64,000 nucleotides of DNA. Origin: Bradyrhizobium sp. GTDB lineage: Bacteria; Pseudomonadota; Alphaproteobacteria; Rhizobiales; Xanthobacteraceae. Of this stretch, positions 1-8,002 are shown in pieces. A model generated the notes under the pieces. The model did no database searches. It saw only the letters and a program-made list of their open reading frames with translations, and was not told the DNA's origin. Numbering within the stretch: the first letter of the stretch is position 1; the number at the start of each line of letters is the position of its first letter. The stretch covers positions 1 to 64,000 of the forward strand of contig NZ_DAIDJE010000048.1 in the NCBI RefSeq assembly GCF_027451485.1, given 5' to 3'. The translations under genes were made by a program, and so were the position numbers.

Positions 1-345
1 GGGAGCGGACGGCAAAGCCGCGTGGTCTTAGCGCCTCGACGCTGGCGCGAACCTGGCTTGATGCTGCGCATCACGCCGGGGACGGTGACAAAAAAGCCCG
101 ATCGCCGGAGAGAGCGCGGAATAAGCCGTAAAACCATTGCGCGGGGAATGCCGGGCGTTTCCCGGTGGACCTGTGGTGACTACTCATGTGCATTTTTCTC
201 GCACATGAGGCTGCGGGTGCAACGGGCACCCGGCATTCCCTGCTCCCTCCGCTTTTCGAGGGACAATGTCTTGCAGCGGCCCGGAGGCGGTTTGCCTCGC
301 GGGGACGTCGACGCGCAGGTCGACGCACGTCACGCGGCGAGCGAC
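1..345. repeat. Structured non-coding intergenic repeat at the left edge
   Basis: No convincing gene is present in the first 450 bases. Two nested inverted repeats are visible. The outer one is a perfect 12-base pair (144-155 with 229-240), and inside it lies a 9-base pair (183-191 with 201-209) around an AT-rich 9-base loop. Open frames exist on both strands, but they lack a plausible ribosome binding site and have the composition of frame shadows. The sequence resembles an intergenic element I remember from several Bradyrhizobium genomes; that is memory, not a search. The outer limits are estimates. The element lies downstream of the minus-strand His-rich gene and may continue beyond the window. 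Confidence 0.5.
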
Positions 346-354
346 CCGACGGAG

Positions 355-388
355 CCATGCACCGAGATGAATCGGCCCCGGTGCATGG
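355..388. repeat. Perfect 10-base inverted repeat
   Basis: Bases 355-364 are exactly complementary to 379-388, leaving a 14-base loop. There is no T-run on either side, so it is not a standard intrinsic terminator. It lies just downstream of the His-rich gene on the minus strand and could stabilise that transcript's 3' end. Confidence 0.45.
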
Positions 389-450
389 ACGCACCAGGGC
401 CCGGCTTCAGTGAGGACCCCTCGTGATGCAGTGGGTTCAGATCGGCGGTA

Positions 451-759
451 CTAGTCCGGCGCCTTCCGCGACACCGGCTTGCCGCCCGGCCTCGTCTCAT
501 CCATCTGCCGGCGCGAATAGCCCATGTTGTGCGTGTGGTGATGGTGTGATGTGTGATGCATTGTGTGATGGTGCATCGTGTGGTGATGCATTGTCTGGGG
601 CGTGGAATCCATTGCCATGGCGTTGGGCGCGGACGTGCCGGCCTTGGCGGACACATTTGCGCCCGGCACTCCCTCCGCGGCCGATGCGGCCGGCACGAAT
701 GCGCCCGCCCCGAGCAGAGCGGCGGCCGCGAGAGCTGAGAAAACGAACTTGGATCGCAT
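451..759 (-). CDS. Secreted histidine-rich small protein
   Basis: A 102-residue protein with an N-terminal signal peptide (residues 1 to about 28, ending in an Ala-rich ASAA-type site). A histidine-rich segment follows at residues 58-77, built from a repeated HHHTM unit with 13 histidines, then a basic tail. The start at 759 was chosen over upstream in-frame starts because it opens the signal peptide directly and follows a GGGAGA ribosome binding site. His-rich periplasmic proteins commonly bind Ni, Co, Cu or Zn, so metal buffering is the likely role; the metal is unknown. The gene is divergent from the 68-residue gene at 972. Confidence 0.75.
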   Translation of the reverse strand: MRSKFVFSALAAAALLGAGAFVPAASAAEGVPGANVSAKAGTSAPNAMAMDSTPQTMHHHTMHHHTMHHTSHHHHTHNMGYSRRQMDETRPGGKPVSRKAPD

Positions 760-971
760 GAAGGTCTCCCTGATTTCAATCAAACGACGCAGGAACAGAA
801 ACCTGCCAAACGGGGTTGTGTTCCCTTGTGCATCCAACAAACCGCTGGTGCACCGCACTCTCCTAGCCGTCGACCGGGTGGAAGCCTCTGATCCAGATCA
901 AAACGCCCGCCGGCTCTGGATGATAGTCGGCTCTTCCGCTAACTTGCTTCAGCCTCAGGGGGCCCCATCGC

Positions 972-1178
972 ATGACCGACTTCAGCCAGCTATCCGACGG
1001 CGAAATCGCCAACCGCGTCGCGGTTTTGCGCGACAACCTTCGCCAGCTCACCGAGCAGGCAGCCGCCCAGTCCGGCGCTGCCAACGAGGAGCGGCTGGCG
1101 AACCGGATCGAGGACCAGAGCAAGGAGCTCGACGATCTCCTGAAGGAGCAGGAGCAGCGGGCGCGGGCGCGCAAGTAA
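972..1178 (+). CDS. Small charged coiled-coil-like hypothetical protein
   Basis: A 68-residue protein with no signal peptide or membrane segment. It is rich in Glu, Asp, Arg, Leu and Gln with heptad-like spacing, so it is probably a helical or coiled-coil protein. A G-rich ribosome binding site lies about 8 bases before the ATG. The family looks like a conserved hypothetical of Bradyrhizobium, but I cannot assign a function. It converges on lpxB, with only 20 bases between the two stop codons. Confidence 0.65.
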   Translation: MTDFSQLSDGEIANRVAVLRDNLRQLTEQAAAQSGAANEERLANRIEDQSKELDDLLKEQEQRARARK

Positions 1179-1198
1179 CGTCTCGCCTCGGATCGGCT

Positions 1199-2392
1199 CT
1201 AGGCGCTCCTGCGCGATCGTCTCAGCGTCGCCAGGACAATGTCCGCGGCGCGGACGCTCGGCGGCTGGTTGCCGGTCGACATGACGCCGTCGAGGCGCGC
1301 GAAGGCCTCGAGCTGGCGCCGGCGCATCGGCGAATCGGACAACACCTCGCCAAGCGCTCCGGCAAGCTTCTCGGCGGTGCAGTCTTCCTGCAGGAATTCC
1401 GGCACCACGTTTTCGCCGAGCACGAGGTTGGCCAGGATCACCGATGTGACGGTCACTGCGCGGCGGACGATGAAGGCCTCCAGCGCGCCGGTCCGGTAGG
1501 CCGTCACCATCGGCACCCCCGCCAGCGCGAGTTCCAGCGTCACCGTCCCGGACTTGGCGAGCGCGGCAGTGGCGATTCGAAATGCCGCCCGTTTCTCCTG
1601 CTCGCCAACCACAATTCTCGGCGCGACCTGCCAGGAGGCGACGCCTTCCCTGATGCCCTCCAGGAGATGCGGCATGGTCGGCAGGATCAATTCGAACTCC
1701 CGGCCCGCGGCGTTCAGCCTGTCCAAGGCCTCGCCGAACACAGCCATGTGGTGGCGAATCTCGCTGCGCCGGCTTCCCGGCAGAACCAGCAGCACGGGCG
1801 GCGTTCCGTTGCGCCGCGCAGTCTCCTCGGCGTTCGGCCTGAGCAAGCCAAGCTGCTCGGTCAGGGGATGGCCGACATAGCTGCACGGCGGTCCACTAAG
1901 CCGCCGGTATTCTTCCGGCTCGAACGGCAAGAGCGCCAGAACGTGATCGATATAGACCCGCATGGCCCGCGCCCTGCCCGGCCGCCACGCCCATACCGAG
2001 GGCGAAACGTAATCCACGATCGGAATCGAGGGATCGCGAGCGCGCACCCTTCGCGCCACCCGATGGGTGAAATCGGGGCTGTCGATGATGACCAGCACGT
2101 CGGGGCGCGCGGCAAGGACCGCCCGAACGGTTTGCCGGATCAAACGCAAGACTTTCGGAAGCTGCTTGATGACGGCTGAAAAGCCGATGATTGACAACTC
2201 CTCGATCGGAAACAGGGACCTCAGTCCCTCTTTCGCCATCGCCAGACCGCCGACGCCCTCGAAGTTGACGGCATCGCCGAGCCGCTGGCGAAGCACTTTC
2301 ATCAGATGGGCGCCCAGCCGGTCGCCGGATTCTTCCGTCGCGATCAGAAAGATCTTGCGCGCGACCCTGCTGCTTGCCGGGCCTGCCATCAA
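1199..2392 (-). CDS. lpxB: Lipid-A-disaccharide synthase
   Basis: Glycosyltransferase family 19 enzyme, 397 residues. It condenses UDP-2,3-diacylglucosamine with 2,3-diacylglucosamine-1-phosphate (lipid X) to form the lipid A disaccharide at the inner face of the cytoplasmic membrane. Recognisable family segments are the N-terminal EESGDRLGAHLM (about residues 18-29), the central VLPGSRRSEIRHH and the C-terminal AKSGTVTLELAL motif. It is the last gene of the minus-strand lpx run. Its ATG overlaps the lpxI stop by 4 bases, which suggests translational coupling and fits the metabolic order, since LpxI makes its substrate. Confidence 0.96.
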   Translation of the reverse strand: MMAGPASSRVARKIFLIATEESGDRLGAHLMKVLRQRLGDAVNFEGVGGLAMAKEGLRSLFPIEELSIIGFSAVIKQLPKVLRLIRQTVRAVLAARPDVLVIIDSPDFTHRVARRVRARDPSIPIVDYVSPSVWAWRPGRARAMRVYIDHVLALLPFEPEEYRRLSGPPCSYVGHPLTEQLGLLRPNAEETARRNGTPPVLLVLPGSRRSEIRHHMAVFGEALDRLNAAGREFELILPTMPHLLEGIREGVASWQVAPRIVVGEQEKRAAFRIATAALAKSGTVTLELALAGVPMVTAYRTGALEAFIVRRAVTVTSVILANLVLGENVVPEFLQEDCTAEKLAGALGEVLSDSPMRRRQLEAFARLDGVMSTGNQPPSVRAADIVLATLRRSRRSA

Positions 2393-3246
2393 AACCGCAA
2401 GCCCGTCACGAAAAGGCCGGCCGCATCGGCGGCCTCGATCATGGCCTGCGCATCGGCAACGATTGTATTGCCGGCAGCGACCGCCACGCCGGACAGTCCG
2501 GCGGCCGCGGCGCCCTCGATGGTGCGCGAACCTACGGTCGGCAGATCGTAGCGCAGATCCTGCGTGCTCTTTGGTGTTTTCACCAGCACCCCGTGTCCGG
2601 CGGGCGCGCGGATGCGACCGCCCTTGCGCAGCTCTGCGATGCGCCTCAGCAGTTCGTCCGTGCCCTCGACGCCTTCGACGCCCACGACGTGGCCGTCGAT
2701 CACGACGACCGCCTGGCCGATATCGAAGGGGCTAAGCGCGCCGAGCACCTCGCGCCCCCGCGCGATGTCGGCCAGGGCATTTTGATCGGCCGCAGCATGC
2801 GTGACGTTTCCTTCAGGCATCAGCAGATCCGGTGCGGCATCTTTAACGCCAAGGAGACGAAAGCCCTCCTGCTCGAAAAGCCGTCCTACGCCCGACAACA
2901 GGTGGTCGTCGCCGCCCCGAAAGGCCGACCATATCCGCCCCATCACACGAAGCGTTCCCCAATCGAGCCGGATTTCCGAGAGCGCCGGGCGCACCAGCGT
3001 TCCGATAAAGATCAGGTCTTTGCATTTTTCCGCGCGAAGCAACTTCGTCATCCGCCCGTATTGACCCACCGTGATCCAGTGGTGACGAAAGCGTTCGATG
3101 GCGACGGGATCGCAAACTCCCTTCAGCGCAAACAACACAGGACCATGGCCTCGCGCCTTCAAGGAATCGGCAACCGCGAACGGCATCACACCGCCGCCCG
3201 CAATGACGCCGATCGGCGATGAATTTTCGGGAGCCGCTGCTGTCAT
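2389..3246 (-). CDS. lpxI: UDP-2,3-diacylglucosamine pyrophosphatase LpxI (DUF1009)
   Basis: A 285-residue LpxI-type hydrolase that cleaves UDP-2,3-diacylglucosamine to lipid X plus UMP. It replaces the unrelated LpxH used by enteric bacteria, as is usual in Alphaproteobacteria. The N-terminal PIGVIAGGGVMPFAVAD segment and the C-terminal Gly/Ala-rich GVAVAAGNTIVADAQ region are typical. The start at 3246 gives the usual family length and lies 19 bases after the lpxA stop; a longer upstream reading frame would run into lpxA. The gene is between lpxA and lpxB and shares 4 bases with lpxB. Confidence 0.93.
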   Translation of the reverse strand: MTAAAPENSSPIGVIAGGGVMPFAVADSLKARGHGPVLFALKGVCDPVAIERFRHHWITVGQYGRMTKLLRAEKCKDLIFIGTLVRPALSEIRLDWGTLRVMGRIWSAFRGGDDHLLSGVGRLFEQEGFRLLGVKDAAPDLLMPEGNVTHAAADQNALADIARGREVLGALSPFDIGQAVVVIDGHVVGVEGVEGTDELLRRIAELRKGGRIRAPAGHGVLVKTPKSTQDLRYDLPTVGSRTIEGAAAAGLSGVAVAAGNTIVADAQAMIEAADAAGLFVTGLRF

Positions 3247-3265
3247 GGCTGCGACTGCTCCGCCA

Positions 3266-4081
3266 TCAATCTTCGGCGTTGCGGCCGGACGGCAAACACA
3301 AAGGGCGATGTTTACCGGCCTCGATAAATCGCAGAATTTCCGCAATCGCAGGATCCGTCGCCGCAAGCGACTGCACCGCACTCAGCCGCTCGGAAAAGAC
3401 TCCCGGGGCTTCGAACAGCTTCTGGTAAAATGAACGGACGATGGCGAGCCGCTCGCGGGTAAACTTGCGGCGTCTCATGCCGATGATGTTGAGGCCTTCG
3501 AGACGAGCATATTGGCCATTGGCCAATCCAAAGGGGATAATGTCGCCCCGAACACCGCAGACGCCGCCGATCATCACCTGCGACCCTACCCGGGTGAACT
3601 GATGCACGGCTGACAAGCCGCCGATATAGACGAAATCGCCGATTTCGCAGTGGCCACCGAGAGTCGCCGACGTCGCGAAGATCACGTCGTTGCCGACCAC
3701 GCAGTCGTGCCCGACATGGCTGTTGTTCATGAAGAAGCCGCGCTCGCCGACGCGGGTGAGACCGCCGCCCTTCACCGTGCCGACATTCATCGTGACGCCC
3801 TCGCGAATCGTGCAGCCGGCACCAATCTGAAGACGCGTCGGCTCGCCTCGATAGCTCAGGTCCTGCGGTGCGCCGCCCAAGGAAGCGAACGGATAGACCG
3901 TACAGTCGTCACCGACGGTGGTGTGCCCCATTACATGGGCATGCGAGATCAGCTTACAGTTCGCACCGATGACGACGTCGCGGCCGACCACGCAATAAGG
4001 ACCAATCGTCGTGCCCTCGCCGATCACGGCGCCGTCTTCCACCCGTGCGGTCGGATCGATTGTGGTCATCGAGAGGCCCAT
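3266..4081 (-). CDS. lpxA: UDP-N-acetylglucosamine O-acyltransferase
   Basis: First step of lipid A synthesis: transfer of a 3-hydroxyacyl chain from acyl carrier protein to UDP-GlcNAc. The 271-residue protein shows the left-handed beta-helix hexapeptide pattern throughout its first two thirds (for example VIGEGTTIGPYCVVG), followed by a helical C-terminus. A catalytic-His segment of the form HVGHDCVVG is visible in the middle. Initiation may be at 4081 or at the internal ATG at 4069, giving 271 or 267 residues. The cytoplasmic homotrimer needs hydroxyacyl-ACP, drawn from the same pool that FabZ, encoded just upstream, dehydrates. Confidence 0.96.
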   Translation of the reverse strand: MGLSMTTIDPTARVEDGAVIGEGTTIGPYCVVGRDVVIGANCKLISHAHVMGHTTVGDDCTVYPFASLGGAPQDLSYRGEPTRLQIGAGCTIREGVTMNVGTVKGGGLTRVGERGFFMNNSHVGHDCVVGNDVIFATSATLGGHCEIGDFVYIGGLSAVHQFTRVGSQVMIGGVCGVRGDIIPFGLANGQYARLEGLNIIGMRRRKFTRERLAIVRSFYQKLFEAPGVFSERLSAVQSLAATDPAIAEILRFIEAGKHRPLCLPSGRNAED

Positions 4082-4191
4082 CGTCTCGCAAAGACTGAAG
4101 TCATTTGTTAGATTTTTCCGTGGTTAGCGCGGGCTGCCGGGACTGTCCAGTGACCCACCGGGGCGCTGCCCGGCTTGGGTGACTCGCTGCG

Positions 4192-4491
4192 CTAATTCAT
4201 CGTTCGCTGCACGAAGGCAGAGCCACGGGTCACGACGCATACGTAGGAAAAAGTCTGCTCGTCACCTTGGGATTCAACATCCAGGTCGATCATGATGGGC
4301 TTCGACTGGCCTCTCCAGGTGGCCAGGACGGCAGGCGATACCGGTCGCGTCCGGAATCCCTTGACGACAAGGCCAGCAATTTTCGGCAAGGCTTCGGTCG
4401 CGCTGGCAACGCATGTCTTTCCGGCAGAGGCTGGACTATTGGCGGCGACCAGCAAAGCTGCGGAAGCCGCCCATATCGTCACGTTCCGCAT
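4192..4491 (-). CDS. Secreted small hypothetical protein between fabZ and lpxA
   Basis: A 99-residue protein with a clear signal peptide (about residues 1-23, ending SPASAG) and two cysteines in the mature part (CVASA near the start and YVCVV near the end), which could form a disulfide. A good GGAAGGA ribosome binding site precedes the ATG. No known domain is recognised. It interrupts the otherwise standard fabZ-lpxA pair, with 105 bases to fabZ and 110 to lpxA, so it may be a species-level insertion or a periplasmic accessory. Confidence 0.65.
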   Translation of the reverse strand: MRNVTIWAASAALLVAANSPASAGKTCVASATEALPKIAGLVVKGFRTRPVSPAVLATWRGQSKPIMIDLDVESQGDEQTFSYVCVVTRGSAFVQRTMN

Positions 4492-4596
4492 CTATCCTTC
4501 CCCGCGCCGGACCGAAAAACTAGAACACAGAAAGCGCAGCATGTCGATTGCAGCTTGTGCGGCATCGGCTGCAAGCGCCGGCTAGTTAAAACCGGC

Positions 4597-5052
4597 TCAG
4601 TCGGCCAGCATGGCACCCACATCCGCCTCGGCAACGACCGTGCCGTTGACCTTAGCATCACCATGAAACCACCACATCGCCTTGCGCCGCGAGATGCTGC
4701 GCATGTGATATTCGATGGTGTCGCCCGGCAGAACGGGCTTGCGGAACTTGCACTTGTCGATGGTTAAAAAATAAACAGCGCCCGGCTTGTCCGTCTCCAT
4801 CGCCTTGATGCCAATGACGCCTGCCGTCTGCGCCATCGCTTCGATCATGAGCACGCCCGGGTAGACGGGGCGCTCAGGAAAATGGCCGAGAAACACCGGT
4901 TCGTTGTAGGTGACGTTCTTGATGCCGATTCCGCTGTGGTCCGAACGAACATTGATCAGCCGGTCGATCAGCAGCATCGGATAGCGATGCGGCAATGTCT
5001 TGAGGATCTCGTTGATATCCACGAGCTCGTATTTGACCGACGCCTCGTCCAT
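4597..5052 (-). CDS. fabZ: 3-hydroxyacyl-[acyl-carrier-protein] dehydratase
   Basis: Hot-dog-fold dehydratase of type II fatty acid synthesis that removes water from 3-hydroxyacyl-ACP. It competes with LpxA for that intermediate, which explains its place beside lpxA. The catalytic region reads [17 protein letters not shown], with the active-site His and the Glu about 14 residues later; [10 protein letters not shown] near the N-terminus is also diagnostic. The start at 5052 gives 151 residues, the usual length, and follows an AGGAGAGG ribosome binding site; an upstream in-frame start (5124) would add an Arg-rich tail of no family resemblance. bamA lies 210 bases upstream with no lpxD between. 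Confidence 0.95.
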   Translation of the reverse strand: MDEASVKYELVDINEILKTLPHRYPMLLIDRLINVRSDHSGIGIKNVTYNEPVFLGHFPERPVYPGVLMIEAMAQTAGVIGIKAMETDKPGAVYFLTIDKCKFRKPVLPGDTIEYHMRSISRRKAMWWFHGDAKVNGTVVAEADVGAMLAD

Positions 5053-5108
5053 CTTCCCCGATCCTCTCCTTTTCACCACTCTGCGCTGGCGCGAAGACCG
5101 GCCCCTTT

Positions 5109-5132
5109 CCGAACCCTCATCCAAGGGTTCGG
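5109..5132. repeat. Hairpin between bamA and fabZ
   Basis: Bases 5109-5117 are exactly complementary to 5124-5132, giving a 9-base stem and a 6-base loop. No T-run follows on the minus strand. It lies in the 210-base gap where lpxD would be expected. It could be a transcript-processing site or the scar of a deletion. Confidence 0.4.
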
Positions 5133-5262
5133 AGAGCCGACGTCTCCCCGACTTTGAGGTCGTTGACAGTCCTTGGCAATCCCCGGGGTGGCCCGAGCCA
5201 AAGCGACTCGTGGCCCCGCCACCCTTCTGTTGACGCTGCGCGATGAAACCGTGGGATACGGC

Positions 5263-7827
5263 TTAGAAGGTGGTGCCGCCGCCGAACTTGAACTCCATCG
5301 GGATGTCGTATTTGCCCATGGTGATCGGGATCGCATAATCGAAGCGGAGCGGACCGAAGGGCGACTGCCAGATCAGGCCAACACCGACTGACGTTCGCAC
5401 CACGTTTTGCGCGGCATATTGCAATCCCAGGCAGGTTCCGGGTGCGGCAGGGAGGCCGAAACCATTATTCGTCGGCGGAATACAGCCCGGCCTGTTAATT
5501 TCACCCGTCGCAGCCCACTCCGTCGGTCCCTGATAATCGCCGAGCCAACCAGCGTCCGCATATATGGCACCCTTCATGCCCAGCTCCTTGGGCAGGAACC
5601 AGAACGGCATCTGGAATTCCCATGAAGCGCCCCAGTATTGCGTGCCACCGAGCGCGTCCTGTGTACCATAGGGATTGATGTCACGCGGACCGATACCGTT
5701 CGGCGCAAAGCCGCGCACGAGGTTCGGGCCCATCTGGAACTGGTCCAGCATCCGGATCTGGTTGTCGCCGATCTTGGTCAGGATGCCGCCCTGGAGGTGG
5801 ACCAAGCTGACAATGTCAGCAACCAGAGGTGTGAAGTACTTCGCGTCGACTGCCGATTTCAGATAGGTCACGTCGCCGCCGACGCCCGCGAAATCCTGTT
5901 TCCAGTCGATCAAGAGACCGTCAGTCGGGTTCTTGTTGTTATCCAACGTATTGTAGTCGAACGAATAGCCAACCGACGACGTGATTATCGCACCCTGAGC
6001 CAGTTCCTTGCGAATGGGCAGAGAGGCCTGGCTATAAGAATAACACCAAAGCCCCTGACCTGATGGATCCGTTGCGCCGAGCGCCGTTGCCGCCGCCGCC
6101 CCGTTGGCCGCGATCCAGGCGGGCGAAGGATTGAAGGCAAGAAGGCCGTTACCCGGATTCATGTTACAGTTATCCAGATAGCTCGGCAGCGATATCTCTT
6201 GCTGGTAGATCGAATAGCGCAGCTGCAGCGTCATGTCTTCGCGCAACTGAAGTCCAACCCGCGGGCTGAAACCGATCGTCCTGGTTCCATAGGCGATAAA
6301 TGGGTTCGACAACTGCTCGTTGTAATAGGCATCAAGACCAAGTCCAATGCGATAGTCGAGCAGGTAAGGCTCGACAAACGAGAGCGATACGCCGCGGGCA
6401 TATTCGCCGTAGGTCACCGAAGCTTTGCCAAAAAGACCGCGTCCCAACAGGTTACGTTCGGAAATGCTAACCTCGGCGAGTGGTCCGTCGATCGTAGAAT
6501 AGCCGCCCGATACCGAGAAGTCGCCGGTCGATTTCTCTTCCAGATCAACATTGAGAATCACGCGATCGCTGGATGAACCCGGCTCAGTCGTGATTTTGAC
6601 GCTCTTGAAGAAATCAAGATTCTTCAGGCGGCGCTCGGCGCGATCCACAAGCGCACGGTTATAGGCGTCGCCTTCGGCGATATCGAATTCCCGGCGGATC
6701 ACGTAGTCGCGCGTCCGCGTATTGCCGCGCACGTTGATTCGCTCGATGTAGGTGCGCGGTCCTTCGTCGATCGAATAAACGATCGAGACAGTATGATTAT
6801 CGAAGTTGCGGTCGCCACGGGGCTTGACTACCGCGAATGCGAAGCCACGCCGCGAGGCTTCGATTTGCATTTCCTCGACCGACTTCTCCAGCGCCTCGGC
6901 GTTGTAGAGCGATCCGACACTGACGCGTGAATAACTGGCGAGCGCATTGCCGTTCAATCCGGGAATGCTCGATTCGAAATTGACCGAACCGACGCGATAC
7001 TGCTGGCCTTCCTCAATCTTGAAGGTGACCAAAAAGCCCTTCTTGTCCGGATCGTATTCCGTCAACGCAGCGACAACCTGCACGTCGGCAAAGCCGTGCT
7101 TCAGATAGTACCGCCGAATCAGGTCGCGGTCGGCTTCGATGCGGTCCGGATCGTAGACGTCGTTGCCGCCGAGAAAACTCAGAAAATTCGATTCGCGCGT
7201 CTTGATGACGTCCTTCAGGCGGTACGACGAATAAAACTTGTTGCCGACGAATTCGATCGAACTGATGCCGGTCTTTTTGCCCTCGTTGATGGTGAAGATC
7301 AGATCGACCCGGTTGTTCGGCTGTTCGATGATTTCCGGGACGACGGTCACGTCATAGCGGCCGGAGTGACGATAGATTTCGACGATTCGCTGGGTATCCG
7401 ACTGAACCATCGGACGCGAAAATGTTCCGCGCGGCTTCGACTGAATTTCCGACGAGAGCTGCTCGTCCTTGATCTTCTTGTTACCTTCGAAAACCACACG
7501 GCCAAGGACCGGATTTTCGACCACCGACACGATGATTCGGCCGCCAGCCTGATTGATCTTGACGTCCTGGAACAGGCCCGTCTCGATCAGGGCCTTCAGA
7601 CCGTCATCGATATTCCCCTTATCGAGCTTTCCGTTGGGACCGGCCTTGAAATACGAACGGATCGTGGCGGCCTCGACCCGCCGGTTGCCTTGAACCTCAA
7701 TCGAATCCACCGTCTGGGCTGAAGCCGGCGACGACGCCAACCCGACCGCTAGCGTTGCAGCAAACGGCGTCGACAACATGACCAAGGCGGCCAGCAAGCC
7801 CCCCCGCACCCGCATTCCAACCTTCAT
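5263..7827 (-). CDS. bamA: Outer membrane protein assembly factor BamA
   Basis: Central subunit of the BAM complex, which folds beta-barrel proteins into the outer membrane. The 854-residue precursor has a signal peptide (about 1-37, ending SPASAQ), five POTRA repeats (about 39-436) and a 16-strand Omp85 barrel ending in the expected C-terminal Phe. Two predicted extracellular loops are enlarged, each with two cysteines (near residues 552 and 593, and near 780 and 799), which suggests surface disulfides. It follows rseP, 175 bases downstream, in the usual alphaproteobacterial order. The next gene should be lpxD but is fabZ. Confidence 0.97.
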   Translation of the reverse strand: MKVGMRVRGGLLAALVMLSTPFAATLAVGLASSPASAQTVDSIEVQGNRRVEAATIRSYFKAGPNGKLDKGNIDDGLKALIETGLFQDVKINQAGGRIIVSVVENPVLGRVVFEGNKKIKDEQLSSEIQSKPRGTFSRPMVQSDTQRIVEIYRHSGRYDVTVVPEIIEQPNNRVDLIFTINEGKKTGISSIEFVGNKFYSSYRLKDVIKTRESNFLSFLGGNDVYDPDRIEADRDLIRRYYLKHGFADVQVVAALTEYDPDKKGFLVTFKIEEGQQYRVGSVNFESSIPGLNGNALASYSRVSVGSLYNAEALEKSVEEMQIEASRRGFAFAVVKPRGDRNFDNHTVSIVYSIDEGPRTYIERINVRGNTRTRDYVIRREFDIAEGDAYNRALVDRAERRLKNLDFFKSVKITTEPGSSSDRVILNVDLEEKSTGDFSVSGGYSTIDGPLAEVSISERNLLGRGLFGKASVTYGEYARGVSLSFVEPYLLDYRIGLGLDAYYNEQLSNPFIAYGTRTIGFSPRVGLQLREDMTLQLRYSIYQQEISLPSYLDNCNMNPGNGLLAFNPSPAWIAANGAAAATALGATDPSGQGLWCYSYSQASLPIRKELAQGAIITSSVGYSFDYNTLDNNKNPTDGLLIDWKQDFAGVGGDVTYLKSAVDAKYFTPLVADIVSLVHLQGGILTKIGDNQIRMLDQFQMGPNLVRGFAPNGIGPRDINPYGTQDALGGTQYWGASWEFQMPFWFLPKELGMKGAIYADAGWLGDYQGPTEWAATGEINRPGCIPPTNNGFGLPAAPGTCLGLQYAAQNVVRTSVGVGLIWQSPFGPLRFDYAIPITMGKYDIPMEFKFGGGTTF

Positions 7828-8002
7828 GCGCCGAGCGCCCTTACATTCTTGTGCCGGTCCATCGAACCCCCGCGAACCGGCAAATCCCCAGATGCCGCAC
7901 TGCTTGTAGCTAATTTTACCTAGCCGGCAAACCTTATGTGGCAGCGCGATTTCATTTTCATTCCAAGACGTTGCCTATTGGCCACGTCACAAAAAAGCCG
8001 CT

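Noticed and set aside
22-426. Open frames on both strands at the left edge
   Set aside because: They lie in a self-complementary repeat and lack start signals, so they are treated as non-coding.
540-600. Short direct repeats that could suggest a CRISPR array
   Set aside because: They are codon-level repeats encoding the His-rich segment, with no unique spacers.
602-2179. Long plus-strand frame opposite lpxB
   Set aside because: It is an antisense shadow of lpxB in high-GC sequence, with no domain resemblance or ribosome binding site.
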